DNA from: Lachnospiraceae bacterium UBA3386
GTDB lineage: Bacteria; Bacillota; Clostridia; Lachnospirales; Lachnospiraceae
Direction: 5' to 3'
Length of the DNA stretch: 21,322 nucleotides
NCBI GenBank assembly: GCA_002358875.1
Contig: DEPS01000188.1
Location: 48,203-69,524, forward strand
The position numbers and the translations under genes were made by a program. The notes below the pieces were generated by a model that was given only the letters and a program-made list of their open reading frames with translations, was not told the origin of the DNA and ran no database searches. Below are positions 6,929 through 14,878 of the stretch, one piece after another (position 1 is the stretch's first letter; each line of letters begins with the position of its first letter).

Positions 6929-7963
6929 TTAAACGCGGGCAATCATGTCGCCGTACAGTTCCTTCTCCTCCTTGATGAAATCACGCACCTGATAAGGGTT
7001 GGGAAGAGAATCGGAGCAGTTGTTGGCTCGGACCATCATGGACGCTTCGGCAGAACCGAACTCCAGGCAGTCGATGATCTCCCAGCCCTGGAAAAGGCCA
7101 TACAGGAATCCGGAGGCATAGCCGTCGCCGCCGCCAAAGCCCTTGCGGGCCTGCACGGGGAAGGGACGGATGCTGAACTTCTGGCCGTCACGGGTATAAG
7201 CAGTAGATCCCTGCATACCGTGCTTGATGACGACGATCCTTGCATGGTAGCTGTGCCAGAGCTTTGCGCTCTCCTCGTCAGACATTCCAGGTTTGATCTC
7301 TTTTTCCGTCAGGTCAAACTCCTCGCGGGAGCCCAGGATGACCGTCGATTCCTTCGCCACGATGGAGCAGTAGATCGAGATCTCGTCCATGTTCTTCCAG
7401 TTATAGTTTCTGTAGTCGATGTCGAAGATGATCTTGGTGCCGACCCGCCTCGCCAGCATGACAGCCTTGAGGGCCGCCTCCCTGGAAGGGCTCTCAGCCA
7501 GGGCTGTACCGGAGATCAGGATCGCCTTTGCCCTCCTGATATAATCCTCCTTGATGTCATCCACAGTCAGCTGCAGATCCGCCACGCGGTTTCTGTACAT
7601 AAGGATGTCGCTCTCGATCGGAGACCGCATTTCGGTGAATGTCAGGCCCAGCTTCTCACCGTTCTGGCAGCGGGAGATGTTGGATGTGTCGATTCCCTGC
7701 TCGTTGAAATAATCCACGACAAAGTCGCCGAACTGGTCGTCAGAGACCTTTCCGATAAATCCGGCCTTCATGCCGTGATGGGTGATGCCCACCGCAATAT
7801 TTGCGGGGGAGCCGCCCACGAATTTTTCAAAATAGTGTACATTTTTCAGAGGCTTGAAATCCTCCTTCACATCTTCGCTGTAGGCAGGATTAAAATCGAT
7901 ACCAACCCTTCCCAGCAGAATAATGTCAAATTCCCTCATCTCGTCGAAATCGATATAATTCAT
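6929..7963 (-). CDS. iolC: 5-dehydro-2-deoxygluconokinase (IolC)
   Basis: The 344-residue PfkB kinase matches IolC: N-terminal LLGRVGIDFNP (about 16-26), GGSPANIAVG (50-59), and the tail VRANNCSDSLPN (about 312-323), characteristic of this subfamily. It would phosphorylate 2-deoxy-5-keto-gluconate with ATP, the step before aldol cleavage in inositol catabolism. The usual GAGD box reads GGGD (277-280); the catalytic aspartate D280 is kept. ATG 7963 follows GGAGGGG five bases away. It is transcribed alone from the operator-bearing promoter at 8052-8080 and ended by 6839-6883. Its partners IolB, IolD and IolJ are not in the window and may lie elsewhere. A related 2-keto-sugar-acid kinase is the main alternative. 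Confidence 0.85.
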   Translation of the reverse strand: MNYIDFDEMREFDIILLGRVGIDFNPAYSEDVKEDFKPLKNVHYFEKFVGGSPANIAVGITHHGMKAGFIGKVSDDQFGDFVVDYFNEQGIDTSNISRCQNGEKLGLTFTEMRSPIESDILMYRNRVADLQLTVDDIKEDYIRRAKAILISGTALAESPSREAALKAVMLARRVGTKIIFDIDYRNYNWKNMDEISIYCSIVAKESTVILGSREEFDLTEKEIKPGMSDEESAKLWHSYHARIVVIKHGMQGSTAYTRDGQKFSIRPFPVQARKGFGGGDGYASGFLYGLFQGWEIIDCLEFGSAEASMMVRANNCSDSLPNPYQVRDFIKEEKELYGDMIARV

Positions 7964-8051
7964 ATTACCCCTCCGTGCTGTTATTTTATATGAGCCGTGT
8001 GCAATAGTCTTTCGTTTTTTGCGTGTCGTTTTAATTTATCTGTGTGCTTTA

Positions 8052-8080
8052 ATGATAGCACGCACATATTGCGCGTGCAA
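8052..8080 (-). promoter_or_regulatory. iolC promoter with operator in the spacer (site 2)
   Basis: On the minus strand, -35 TTGCAC (8075-8080) and -10 TATCAT (8052-8057) are 17 bp apart. The inverted repeat GCACGC-N9-GCGTGC (8058-8078) fills the spacer and a GCACACA half-site follows the -10. The predicted leader is about 80 nt. Upstream, 8081-8189 is AT-rich and holds one TTTGCACA word and TTGTC/GACAA arms but no gene. Confidence 0.8.
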
Positions 8081-8189
8081 CATGTTTTTTGTATTTATTT
8101 CATTTTCTCTCTTTTGCACAAAAATCAATACACATAATTGTCAAAAGACGACAACCCTCAATTTTTATCCAGTCTTCCAGACTGTGCTT

Positions 8190-8232
8190 AAAAAAACTGC
8201 CCCGCCACGAAATCCGGATCGTGGCAGGGCAG
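8190..8232 (-). terminator. Terminator of the ABC transporter operon
   Basis: On the minus strand CTGCCCTGCCACG pairs with CGTGGCGGGGCAG (positions 8197-8209 and 8220-8232; 13 bp with one G-T pair), loop of 10, followed by seven T (complement of 8190-8196). It is the strongest terminator in the window and lies 80 nt after the small membrane protein gene. Confidence 0.92.
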
Positions 8233-8311
8233 CCGTTTTAGTTTTCTTTCATCAATTACTGTTCAGCCTCCCGGTATTCATTATCTGAATCCACCGGGGT
8301 CACTTTCCGGG

Positions 8312-8671
8312 TCAGTCTTCAGCAGGATCCTGTTCTGTATCATTTCTGTTGCGTTCAAACATGATACGCAGTGTCTCCTGGGTAGATGTCCCTTCAGGAA
8401 CAGCATTTTCCGTATTGATGTTCTCTACCGGATCTTCCGGTTCTGCCGATTCTTCGGGCGGATCGTCCTTTACCATATAGAATTTCCTGTCCACCCAGAT
8501 ACCGATCAGGACCCCGGCCGCTCCGCATAAAAGCGGCAGAAAGGTATTGTCCAGCCTTAAAAGGCCTATTATGATCATAGCGGTCCCGTATCCCAGCAAA
8601 AAGCCATAGAATTCAGATGCCGGGATCGTCCCCCAGATTTTCCTCTGTGTGCTGTGATATCCTTCCTTCAT
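8312..8671 (-). CDS. Small two-helix membrane protein at the end of the ABC operon
   Basis: The 119-residue protein is not recognised. Two hydrophobic segments (about 21-39, GFLLGYGTAMIIIGLL region, and 44-60, FLPLLCGAAGVLIGIWV) are joined by a very short turn, making a helical hairpin. After this come a basic patch (DRKFYMVK) and an acidic tail rich in P, E, N and T (about 68-119), probably disordered. It follows the permease by 40 nt, before the operon terminator, so it is probably co-transcribed. The start ATG 8671 is unusual: GGAGGT is 13 bases upstream and no in-frame ATG, GTG or TTG lies closer. A modulator or assembly factor for the transporter is possible but not shown; it may be an unrelated passenger. 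Confidence 0.65.
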   Translation of the reverse strand: MKEGYHSTQRKIWGTIPASEFYGFLLGYGTAMIIIGLLRLDNTFLPLLCGAAGVLIGIWVDRKFYMVKDDPPEESAEPEDPVENINTENAVPEGTSTQETLRIMFERNRNDTEQDPAED

Positions 8672-8711
8672 ACAGCCGATGATTACCTCCGATAATTATT
8701 TTTTTTGCGAA

Positions 8712-9698
8712 TCAGCCCTTTGCGCCCGCCTCTTTGCGGCGTGCCTTGGCTGCCATTGCCTCACGGGTGACGTCGAGCAGGACTGCGCCGATGATGACCA
8801 GGCCCAGGACCATGTTCTGGACTGCAGAGTCGACGGACAGCAGGGTGAAGCCGTTCCTCAGGGTCGCGATGACCAGGGCCCCGATGATGGTCCCGAACAT
8901 CGTTCCCTTGCCGCCCATGAAGGACGCGCCGCCGATGACGCAGGACGCGATGGCGTCTGTGTCATAAGGCTGGATCGCGTTCGCGCCGTTGCAGATTCCG
9001 CTTCGGCCGATGGACACGATGCCCGCGATGGCCGCCATGAAGCCGGACAGGGCGTAGCAGAAGGTCAGGACGTTGGCCGCGTCGATACTGGAAAGCCTCG
9101 TGGCCTCCATGTTGCCGCCCGCGCAGTAGATCGAGCGCCCCAGCGCCGTGCGGGTCAGCAGGATGTGCATGAGCACGTAGATGATGACGACAACGATGAA
9201 GCTGACGGGGAAGCCGCCGATGGTCGCGCTGCCCAGGGCCATGACTCCCTCAGGGAAGCCGGAGATCATCTGGGAGCCGGTCACCAGAAGGGCCGCGCCC
9301 CACAGGAAGTTCTTCATGCCCAGCGTCGATACGAAGGGGTGGGGCAGGTGCAGCCTTGTCAGCAGTGTTCCGTTGATCAGGCCGATGCAGGTGCCCGCCA
9401 CCAGGGCGATCAGGATCAGGATGACGGGGTTCGTCATGCCGCTCTTGACCAGCATTCCGCAGATGCACGCGCAGAACGTCGCGTTGGCTCCGACGGAAAG
9501 GTCGATGCCGGCCGTGATCAGGCACAGCAGCATGCCTGTGGACAGCAGCGCCGTGAAGGTCGTCTGCTTCAGGACGGACATGATGTTGCTGTAGGTCAGG
9601 AAGTTAGGGCTCGCTATGCTCAGGACGATGCACAGGATCAGGAGAGCGCCCAGCGTGCCAAGATACGCGGAAAAGCCGCCTAATTTGCTGTTCTTCAT
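8712..9698 (-). CDS. Sugar ABC transporter permease (RbsC/BPD_transp_2 family)
   Basis: The 328-residue protein is hydrophobic throughout, with about 8-10 membrane helices and the family signature GIDLSVGA (64-71). A conserved later segment, CVIGGASFMGGKGTMFGTIIGA, near 252-273 is typical of the coupling region of ribose, galactose and inositol permeases. It forms the membrane channel for substrate imported with the ATPase encoded just upstream (gap 60 nt). ATG 9698 has AAGGAAA seven bases upstream. Only one permease gene is present, consistent with a homodimer as in RbsC. Inositol or a similar cyclic sugar is the likely cargo by context. Confidence 0.9.
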   Translation of the reverse strand: MKNSKLGGFSAYLGTLGALLILCIVLSIASPNFLTYSNIMSVLKQTTFTALLSTGMLLCLITAGIDLSVGANATFCACICGMLVKSGMTNPVILILIALVAGTCIGLINGTLLTRLHLPHPFVSTLGMKNFLWGAALLVTGSQMISGFPEGVMALGSATIGGFPVSFIVVVIIYVLMHILLTRTALGRSIYCAGGNMEATRLSSIDAANVLTFCYALSGFMAAIAGIVSIGRSGICNGANAIQPYDTDAIASCVIGGASFMGGKGTMFGTIIGALVIATLRNGFTLLSVDSAVQNMVLGLVIIGAVLLDVTREAMAAKARRKEAGAKG

Positions 9699-9758
9699 TT
9701 TATTTTCCTTTCTATCTCAACAGATCGAACGTCGGTTTTCGTCAGCGGCAGGGCCGGA

Positions 9759-11264
9759 TCAGTCGTCCAGCGTCCCGCCCCAGGCAGCCTTCATCAGGCT
9801 CTCCTGGTTGAAGTGCTTGCTCCCGCGGTCCACGACGGCCTTCACCTCGCCCTCGCGCATGACCACCACGCGGTCGCTCATGCCAAGGATCTCCGGCATC
9901 TCCGAGGACACCATGATCACGCATTTTCCTTCTTTCACCAGCCGGTTCATGACATTGTACACCTCGATCTTCGCGCCGACGTCGATGCCCCTCGTGGGCT
10001 CGTCGAAGATGAAGATCTCCGCGTCCGTGTTGACCCATTTGCCGATGACCACCTTCTGCTGGTTGCCGCCCGACAGCTGGCCCACGATCTCGTCGATCGA
10101 GGGAGTCTTGATCTTGAGCGACTCGATGTTCTTCGTCCCGGTCTCCACGATCCTCTTCTGGTTCAGGAAGGCACCGTCGCAGAACCCCTTCAGGTTGGCC
10201 AGGATCAGGTTGTTGCGGATCGACTCCGCCAGCACCAGGCCCTGCCCTTTGCGGTCCTCTGTCAGGAAGGCGATGCCGGCCTTGATGGCCTGGCCCGGGT
10301 TCTTGATCGTCACTTCTTTTCCATCGATATAGATCTTTCCGCCGTCCAGGGGGTCAGCGCCGAAGATCGCACGCATGGTCTCCGTGCGCCCCGCTCCGAC
10401 CAGGCCCGCGAAGCCCAGCACCTGCCCGCGGTAGGCCTCGAAGGACACGTCGTGCAGGACGCCGCCCTCCTCCAGGTGCTCCGCCTTCAGGGCGACTGCG
10501 CCCTTCTTCCCGAACTCCTTCGGGAACAGGTTGTCCAGTGAGCGCCCGACCATGGCCGCGATCAGGGAGTCGTTGTTCCAGTCCTTGATGTCCCTGGTGT
10601 CGATGTACTGGCCGTCACGGATGACCTCCACGCGGTCGCACAGCTCGAACAGCTCCTCCAGCTTGTGGGAGACGAACACGATCCCGATACCCCTCGCCTT
10701 GAGGTCCCGGCAGGTCTTCATCAGCTGCTCGACTTCCTTCTCGCCCAGCGATGACGTCGGCTCGTCCATGATGATCATCTTCGCGTCGATCAGGACCGCC
10801 TTGGCGATCTCGATCATCTGCTGCACGCCCATTCCGAAGGATCCCGCCGGCTTGGTGGGGTCCACGTCCTGGCCCAGGGAGGCCATGACCTCTTTGGCCT
10901 TCCTGTGCATCGAAGCGTAGTCCAGGAGGCCCATCGGCCCCTTTTTCCACTTGTTGATGAAGATATTGTCCGTGATGCTCAGGAGCTTCTCGATGTTCAG
11001 CTCCTGGTAGACGCACGCGATGCCTGCCGCCGCGGAATCGTTCGGGTTGTGGAAGGTCATCTGCTTCCCCTCTACGTAGATCTCCCCCTCGTCCGGCTTG
11101 TGCACGCCCGTCAGAACCTTGATCAGCGTGGATTTGCCGGCTCCGTTCTCCCCGATGAGGCCCAGGATCTCGCCCGGCTTCACCGAGAGCTGCATCTTGT
11201 CAAGCGCCTTGACACCCGGAAATATCTTCGTGCAATTTTTTAATTCCACCACATACTCGCTCAT
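9759..11264 (-). CDS. Sugar ABC transporter ATP-binding protein, duplicated ATPase (RbsA family)
   Basis: The 501-residue protein has two nucleotide-binding domains, the usual RbsA/MglA length. Domain 1: Walker A GENGAGKST (38-46), Walker B IIMDEPTSSL (164-173), a degenerate signature SFGMGVQQ (142-149). Domain 2: the family's typical altered Walker A GLVGAGRTE (287-295), intact signature LSGGNQQK (397-404) and Walker B IFDEPTRGID (419-428). It powers import through the permease downstream. ATG 11264 has AAAGGA nine bases upstream. It is the first gene of the operon whose promoter/operator is at 11377-11405; a second operator type lies at 11483-11494. The matching substrate-binding gene (11765-12469) is in the preceding unit, upstream of the promoter, and appears damaged. 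Confidence 0.93.
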   Translation of the reverse strand: MSEYVVELKNCTKIFPGVKALDKMQLSVKPGEILGLIGENGAGKSTLIKVLTGVHKPDEGEIYVEGKQMTFHNPNDSAAAGIACVYQELNIEKLLSITDNIFINKWKKGPMGLLDYASMHRKAKEVMASLGQDVDPTKPAGSFGMGVQQMIEIAKAVLIDAKMIIMDEPTSSLGEKEVEQLMKTCRDLKARGIGIVFVSHKLEELFELCDRVEVIRDGQYIDTRDIKDWNNDSLIAAMVGRSLDNLFPKEFGKKGAVALKAEHLEEGGVLHDVSFEAYRGQVLGFAGLVGAGRTETMRAIFGADPLDGGKIYIDGKEVTIKNPGQAIKAGIAFLTEDRKGQGLVLAESIRNNLILANLKGFCDGAFLNQKRIVETGTKNIESLKIKTPSIDEIVGQLSGGNQQKVVIGKWVNTDAEIFIFDEPTRGIDVGAKIEVYNVMNRLVKEGKCVIMVSSEMPEILGMSDRVVVMREGEVKAVVDRGSKHFNQESLMKAAWGGTLDD

Positions 11265-11376
11265 TCAGATATTTCCTTTCTGAGACGTGTTTTTCGTCTC
11301 CTGCCGCACGCCACAAATCATGCGTGCATTGTTGATGTGTTGCATGTGTGCTTTTTTCTTTGCTATGTGTGCATTT

Positions 11377-11405
11377 ATATTATCACACATATTCTTTGCG
11401 TGCAA
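11377..11405 (-). promoter_or_regulatory. ABC operon promoter with operator in the spacer (site 3)
   Basis: On the minus strand, -35 TTGCAC (11400-11405) and -10 TAATAT (11377-11382) are 17 bp apart. The right arm GCGTGC (11398-11403) is intact; the left arm reads TCACAC instead of GCACGC, with the same 9-bp gap. A GCACACA half-site follows the -10 as in the other two promoters, and more TGTGCA/GCGTGCA words lie at 11321-11373. Confidence 0.75.
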
Positions 11406-11462
11406 TATTAGGATTCCTTATAAAAATATTTTCTACTATTTTTACAAAATCCGGCACACGCA

Positions 11463-11494
11463 ATTATGCACAATCACAACACGATACCGGTATC
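11463..11494. promoter_or_regulatory. Perfect palindrome GATACCGGTATC upstream of the ABC operon
   Basis: The perfect 12-bp palindrome (11483-11494) has the central CG of LacI-family operators. It lies about 80 bp upstream of the ABC promoter -35. The same site, with identical flank ACGATACCGGTATCT, occurs next to the LacI regulator 2 gene. A single ATTATGCACAA (11463-11473), identical to half of the palindrome at 13671, sits just beside it. The rest of 11495-11616 shows no gene. Confidence 0.6.
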
Positions 11495-11616
11495 TTATTT
11501 GGATGATTTTTATGATTTAGTTGGACAAAGTGTTAAGGCAGTCCTGTCGGCCTCTGCCCCCGGCCGGCCCGCATCCGCAGCAATGGCGGAAAAATAACTT
11601 TTGCACGCCGCGTAAT

Positions 11617-11657
11617 AAAAAGGCAGGCACCCGGCCTTAGCCGGATGCCTGCTTTTT
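11617..11657 (-). terminator. Terminator of the iolG-iolI-binding protein run
   Basis: Arms GCAGGCACCCGGC and GCCGGATGCCTGC (11623-11635 and 11640-11652) pair with one mismatch around a 4-nt loop. A5 before and T5 after make it usable on both strands; the minus-strand genes end about 110 nt upstream. Just beyond, a 14-bp tandem unit (TTTTTTATGTCTG) repeats at about 11653-11685. Confidence 0.88.
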
Positions 11658-11764
11658 ATGTCTGTTTTTTATGTCTGTTTTTTATATTTTCGCCAAATGA
11701 AATTCATTCGGAACCTTCGTAAAGGACTTGTCAGCCGATAACTGCCAAAGCAGTTCCAGAGGCA

Positions 11765-12469
11765 TCACTTATAGTCTTTCACATTCTCAGCCGTGATCTC
11801 CTCGAACGGAACATAGATGAGGTATTGGCTTTCTTCAGAAACGCTGTAGTCCGTTCCGTCCGTAATTCCCTTCCCGTCGATCATGTTCTTAGCCGCGCGG
11901 ATCGCGCCGTCCGCCTGTCCCTTGCTGTTCTGGTAGACGGACATCTTCATCTCGCCCTTCTCAATCGCCGCCAGGGCGTCCGGAAGGCCGTCGATGCCGA
12001 CGATCGTGTAGTCTGCGGGATCCAGACCGTGGTCCTTCATGGCCGTGATCGCCCCGATCGCCATCTCATCATTATTGGAGATGATGCAGTCGAACTTCAG
12101 ATTCCTGCCCGCCGCCTCAAGGCAGCCTTCCGCATCTTCTGAGTTGACGATGTTTAATATGACGGCGTCCTTGCCCGCTGCTTTCGCCTGTGCGATGCAG
12201 TCGAGAACCTTGTTGGAATCCTCGCCGGCATAGCGGACATCAAGGTTGACGTCCAGGGCATCTGCCGTCTCGACGGCGTCATGCCAGAGGTTGTTGAGGT
12301 ATCCTGAGTCGTCCGTCACGATGTAAGTTATATCGTACCCGTCGGAGCCGGTAGGCTTACCCGAGGCAGATGACGAGGATGAAGATGAGGAGCCGCCGCA
12401 GGCGGCGAGTGAGAGAGCCATCGCGCCGGCAAGGCCCAGCGCTAAAAGCTTTCTGGTGATTTTTTTCAT
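11765..12469 (-). CDS. Sugar-binding lipoprotein with probable internal deletion
   Basis: The 234-residue product has a lipoprotein signal (LAAC, Cys 24), a serine-rich linker (27-37) and segments of a sugar-type periplasmic-binding protein, the substrate catcher for an ABC importer. Residues 45-119 match the first part of the N-lobe (IAQAKAAGKDAVILNIVNSEDAEG); residues 125-234 match the end of the fold (DCIISNNDEMAIGAI, IVGIDGLPDALAAIEKGEM). The roughly 90-100 residues normally between these parts, covering the end of lobe 1, the hinge crossing and the start of lobe 2, are absent, with the frame kept at about residue 120. Family members are usually 310-340 residues. The protein is therefore probably non-functional or altered, unless this is an assembly error. 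ATG 12469 has GGAGGG six bases upstream; the longer upstream start has none. Confidence 0.8.
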   Translation of the reverse strand: MKKITRKLLALGLAGAMALSLAACGGSSSSSSSSASGKPTGSDGYDITYIVTDDSGYLNNLWHDAVETADALDVNLDVRYAGEDSNKVLDCIAQAKAAGKDAVILNIVNSEDAEGCLEAAGRNLKFDCIISNNDEMAIGAITAMKDHGLDPADYTIVGIDGLPDALAAIEKGEMKMSVYQNSKGQADGAIRAAKNMIDGKGITDGTDYSVSEESQYLIYVPFEEITAENVKDYK

Positions 12470-12673
12470 AATTACCCTCCTTTTCTTCCGCCCCTTTTCA
12501 CGGGAAACGGTAAATAAAATGAATTGCAGCAAGCCGGCAGGGGACGGGACAGGGGCATCAGGCGTGGTTACTGATCACGCAGTGTGCTCTGCTGATTCTT
12601 CTTTTGATGTACTTCCTGTCCCGGGCCTGCAGACTGCCAGGTACACCTGACAAAGTAGTGGTGGAATATCTTT

Positions 12674-13594
12674 TTACTTTCCAAGGAGCTCCCGCTCGAT
12701 GATCTCCCTGGCTTCGGGCGCCTGTTTGTCCATCTTCTCAGGGAAGCCGAAGTAGGAGACGCAGGCGATGGTGTCGCCGCCGACCTTGGGTGCGCCGGGC
12801 TTAAGCTGCCTGTTGGCGAAATCCATCTCGCGCAGGGTCTCAAAGATGCCCGCGAAGTCCACTTCTCCCTCGCCCATGGCGGTGTGCTGGTGGATGGTCA
12901 CATCTGCGCGCCCGCGGGCATTGAGCCAGGGCGGATTGAGGATGTAGCGGCAGTCTTTGGTCTGGTTGTAGGTGTCGGCAAAGAGGACGTGGGTCAGCTC
13001 ATCGCCGGCGTATTTTAGCATGTGGCGTACATCGCCTTTCCCCTGGTCATAGAAGAAGCCGTGAGAGGCACTGTACACATAGCCCAGGTTGGGAGAACGG
13101 AAGGACTTGACGATGTCGCAGGCCTCGTCGTTCAGCTCGCAGAAATCATAGGGGTGGGACTGGATCTCGACGCGCAGGCCTTCTTTCTCAATAATCGGAA
13201 GGAGTTCCTCCATGGAGCGGAAGAACATGCCGTTGCAGATCTCCTGCTGGTTGGGGTCGCCGGAGAACTCGGTGTTGATGACCGGTACACCCATGTTGAC
13301 GGCGATCTCGATGATCTTCTTCCAGTTGGCGACCGCATGCTGCCTCTGCTCCTCGGTGGGGCCGGACCAGCGGTAGACTACGATGAAGGAAGAAATTTCC
13401 ACGCCCGTGTCCTTTAAAGCCTGACGGTACTCCGCCTCACACTCTTTGGAAAACAGCGGGTGCTTGTAAAAAGGGTTGATCCTGGGATGCGGGGACTGCT
13501 CGATGTACTTGTAGCCCCAGTCCGCCACCTTGTAGACCATGTCTTTGATGCTCATCTGCTTTGCGAGAACATCCACATCAAATGCTATCTTCAT
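12674..13594 (-). CDS. Sugar phosphate isomerase/epimerase, TIM barrel, IolH-like
   Basis: The 306-residue protein is a xylose-isomerase-like TIM barrel. Candidate metal or substrate residues are E109 (NTEFSGDP), E143 (RVEIQSHP), D207 (LFADTYN) and the GEGEVDF loop at 241-247. The N-terminus MKIAFDVDVLAK and YIEQSPHPRINPFYKHP resemble what I recall for IolH proteins of inositol loci, whose exact reaction is unsettled. ATG 13594 has GGGAGGT seven bases upstream; the extra N-terminal residues of the longer frame lack a ribosome site. It follows iolI by 264 bp, a gap with a possible extra -10 (TATAAT, 13731-13736) and a perfect palindrome, so it may have its own promoter. It precedes the binding-protein gene by 204 bp. 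Confidence 0.8.
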   Translation of the reverse strand: MKIAFDVDVLAKQMSIKDMVYKVADWGYKYIEQSPHPRINPFYKHPLFSKECEAEYRQALKDTGVEISSFIVVYRWSGPTEEQRQHAVANWKKIIEIAVNMGVPVINTEFSGDPNQQEICNGMFFRSMEELLPIIEKEGLRVEIQSHPYDFCELNDEACDIVKSFRSPNLGYVYSASHGFFYDQGKGDVRHMLKYAGDELTHVLFADTYNQTKDCRYILNPPWLNARGRADVTIHQHTAMGEGEVDFAGIFETLREMDFANRQLKPGAPKVGGDTIACVSYFGFPEKMDKQAPEAREIIERELLGK

Positions 13595-13662
13595 ACCATT
13601 TACCTCCCGATGGAAGATTACCCGCCGCCCCCTGTCACGGGATGCATGTGCACTCCTCGCGG

Positions 13663-13707
13663 GCCGCTTTTTGTGCATTATGCACAATTTTTGCCTCTAA
13701 AAGCGGC
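13663..13707. promoter_or_regulatory. Palindrome TTGTGCATTATGCACAA nested in a hairpin
   Basis: TTGTGCATTATGCACAA (13671-13687) is a perfect 17-bp palindrome with a single central base. Outer arms GCCGCTTTT/AAAAGCGGC (13663-13671 and 13699-13707) can enclose it. It lies 75-115 bp upstream of the IolH-like gene. Its half-site recurs at 11463-11473. An operator is likelier than a terminator because no T run follows the outer stem. Confidence 0.5.
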
Positions 13708-13858
13708 GGTTGTCTGTCTTTTCGATATAAATTATAAGCCTGAATCGACAGGGAATACTCTTCATATCATGCCGGATAATATTCTGATTTTGCCTTTATA
13801 AACGAAATTTCAATAAAAGAATCCGTTTATGTATATCCTCTGCCGCACGGCATTACCA

Positions 13859-14734
13859 TCAGTTATCCCAATACCTGGCAACGTGCGCGCGTGTATGCTC
13901 CGCAGCGGTCCTGATGTTCTCTTCATTGCTCAGCTTGTAGTAATCGGGACGGAAGACTTCCATCGTGCAGACATCGCCCTCGAAACCGATCTTCTTAAGG
14001 GTATCCGCGAATCTTTTGTGAGGCAGGCAGTCGCCGGGCTCATCGGGCCACAGGCGCTTCTCATCTGTGTTGTACTTGGCACCGCAGGGAACGTTCTCGA
14101 CACCGTTCAGATGCCAGATGAAAATCCTCTTTCCGTCGGCCTTCTCGAGGGACTCGAAGGAGGAAGCCTGGCCGTGGAAATGATACTGGTCGAGCGTGAT
14201 GCCGACATTCGGGGAACCGACTTCCTCGACGATCGCGAGGGCATCCTCAAAGCGGTTGATGGTCATTGTGGGCTGGCCGATGAACTCGATGGAAAGCCTG
14301 ATGCCGTGAGGGTCACATTTCTTGACCATCTCGCGAAGAACTTCAACTGCGTCCTTGCGGATGTCATCGATGGTGGGCTGGCACCACTCGATATCCATGG
14401 AAGGGACCACGACGATCATCTTGCACTGCAGCTTGTTGCAGATATCGATGATCTTGTCCAGCTCTGCCATGACGGCGTCCTTCTCCTCCTGGGTCTCTTT
14501 CATGTTAAAGAAGACCAGAGCATTGTAGGAGAGCATCTTCAGGTGATGAGCGGGATCCGCGAACCATGCGGCCAGATCATCGATAGTGTATTTGCCCGCC
14601 GCAATCTCGCGGTCCAGGCACTCGGACTGGATATCGATAAAGTCAACGCCATACTTCTCACAGAGGTCCAGGTCCTCGAGGACGGAATGATTCTCGCAGA
14701 AACGATTGCAGCCTTCATTAAAACCGATCTTCAT
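13859..14734 (-). CDS. iolI: Inosose isomerase (IolI)
   Basis: The 291-residue TIM barrel aligns well by eye with Bacillus subtilis IolI: start MKIGFNEGC, DLDLCEKYGVDFIDI (21-35), QYHFHGQ (183-189), ADGKRIFIWH (199-208) and MEVFRPDYYKL (258-268). The four metal ligands of IolI are present as E150, D182, H208 and E259. IolI interconverts 2-keto-myo-inositol and 1-keto-D-chiro-inositol, letting D-chiro-inositol enter the myo-inositol pathway. ATG 14734 has AAGGAGAT seven bases upstream. It follows iolG by 164 bp, an interval with a leader hairpin (14763-14787), and is probably on the same transcript. Pairing with iolG fits a D-chiro-inositol or mixed inositol entry route. Confidence 0.87.
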   Translation of the reverse strand: MKIGFNEGCNRFCENHSVLEDLDLCEKYGVDFIDIQSECLDREIAAGKYTIDDLAAWFADPAHHLKMLSYNALVFFNMKETQEEKDAVMAELDKIIDICNKLQCKMIVVVPSMDIEWCQPTIDDIRKDAVEVLREMVKKCDPHGIRLSIEFIGQPTMTINRFEDALAIVEEVGSPNVGITLDQYHFHGQASSFESLEKADGKRIFIWHLNGVENVPCGAKYNTDEKRLWPDEPGDCLPHKRFADTLKKIGFEGDVCTMEVFRPDYYKLSNEENIRTAAEHTRAHVARYWDN

Positions 14735-14762
14735 GGAATATCTCCTTTTTATTTTATGCCGG

Positions 14763-14787
14763 TCTGCAGGCCTTTCCGGCCCGCAGA
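14763..14787 (-). other. Hairpin in the iolG-iolI intercistronic region
   Basis: TCTGCAGGCC and GGCCCGCAGA (14763-14772 and 14778-14787) pair with one mismatch around a 5-nt loop. No T run follows on the minus strand. It lies shortly upstream of the iolI ribosome binding site and may mark an mRNA processing or stability element. Confidence 0.4.
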
Positions 14788-14878
14788 TCCGGTCAGATTA
14801 TTTTTCCGGTTAAGACCCGCGGCAGACAGTTCATGCCGGCGCAGTCTGTAAATTCTTTTCCACAGTAATCAGAAACGA

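Noticed and set aside
6923..7993. Plus-strand open frame opposite iolC
   Set aside because: Antisense shadow; iolC on the minus strand has all kinase motifs and a good ribosome binding site.
8679..9683. Long plus-strand open frame opposite the permease
   Set aside because: The product is rich in D, Q, R, G and H, typical of the antisense of a GC-rich membrane protein gene; the minus-strand permease has clear family motifs and a ribosome binding site.
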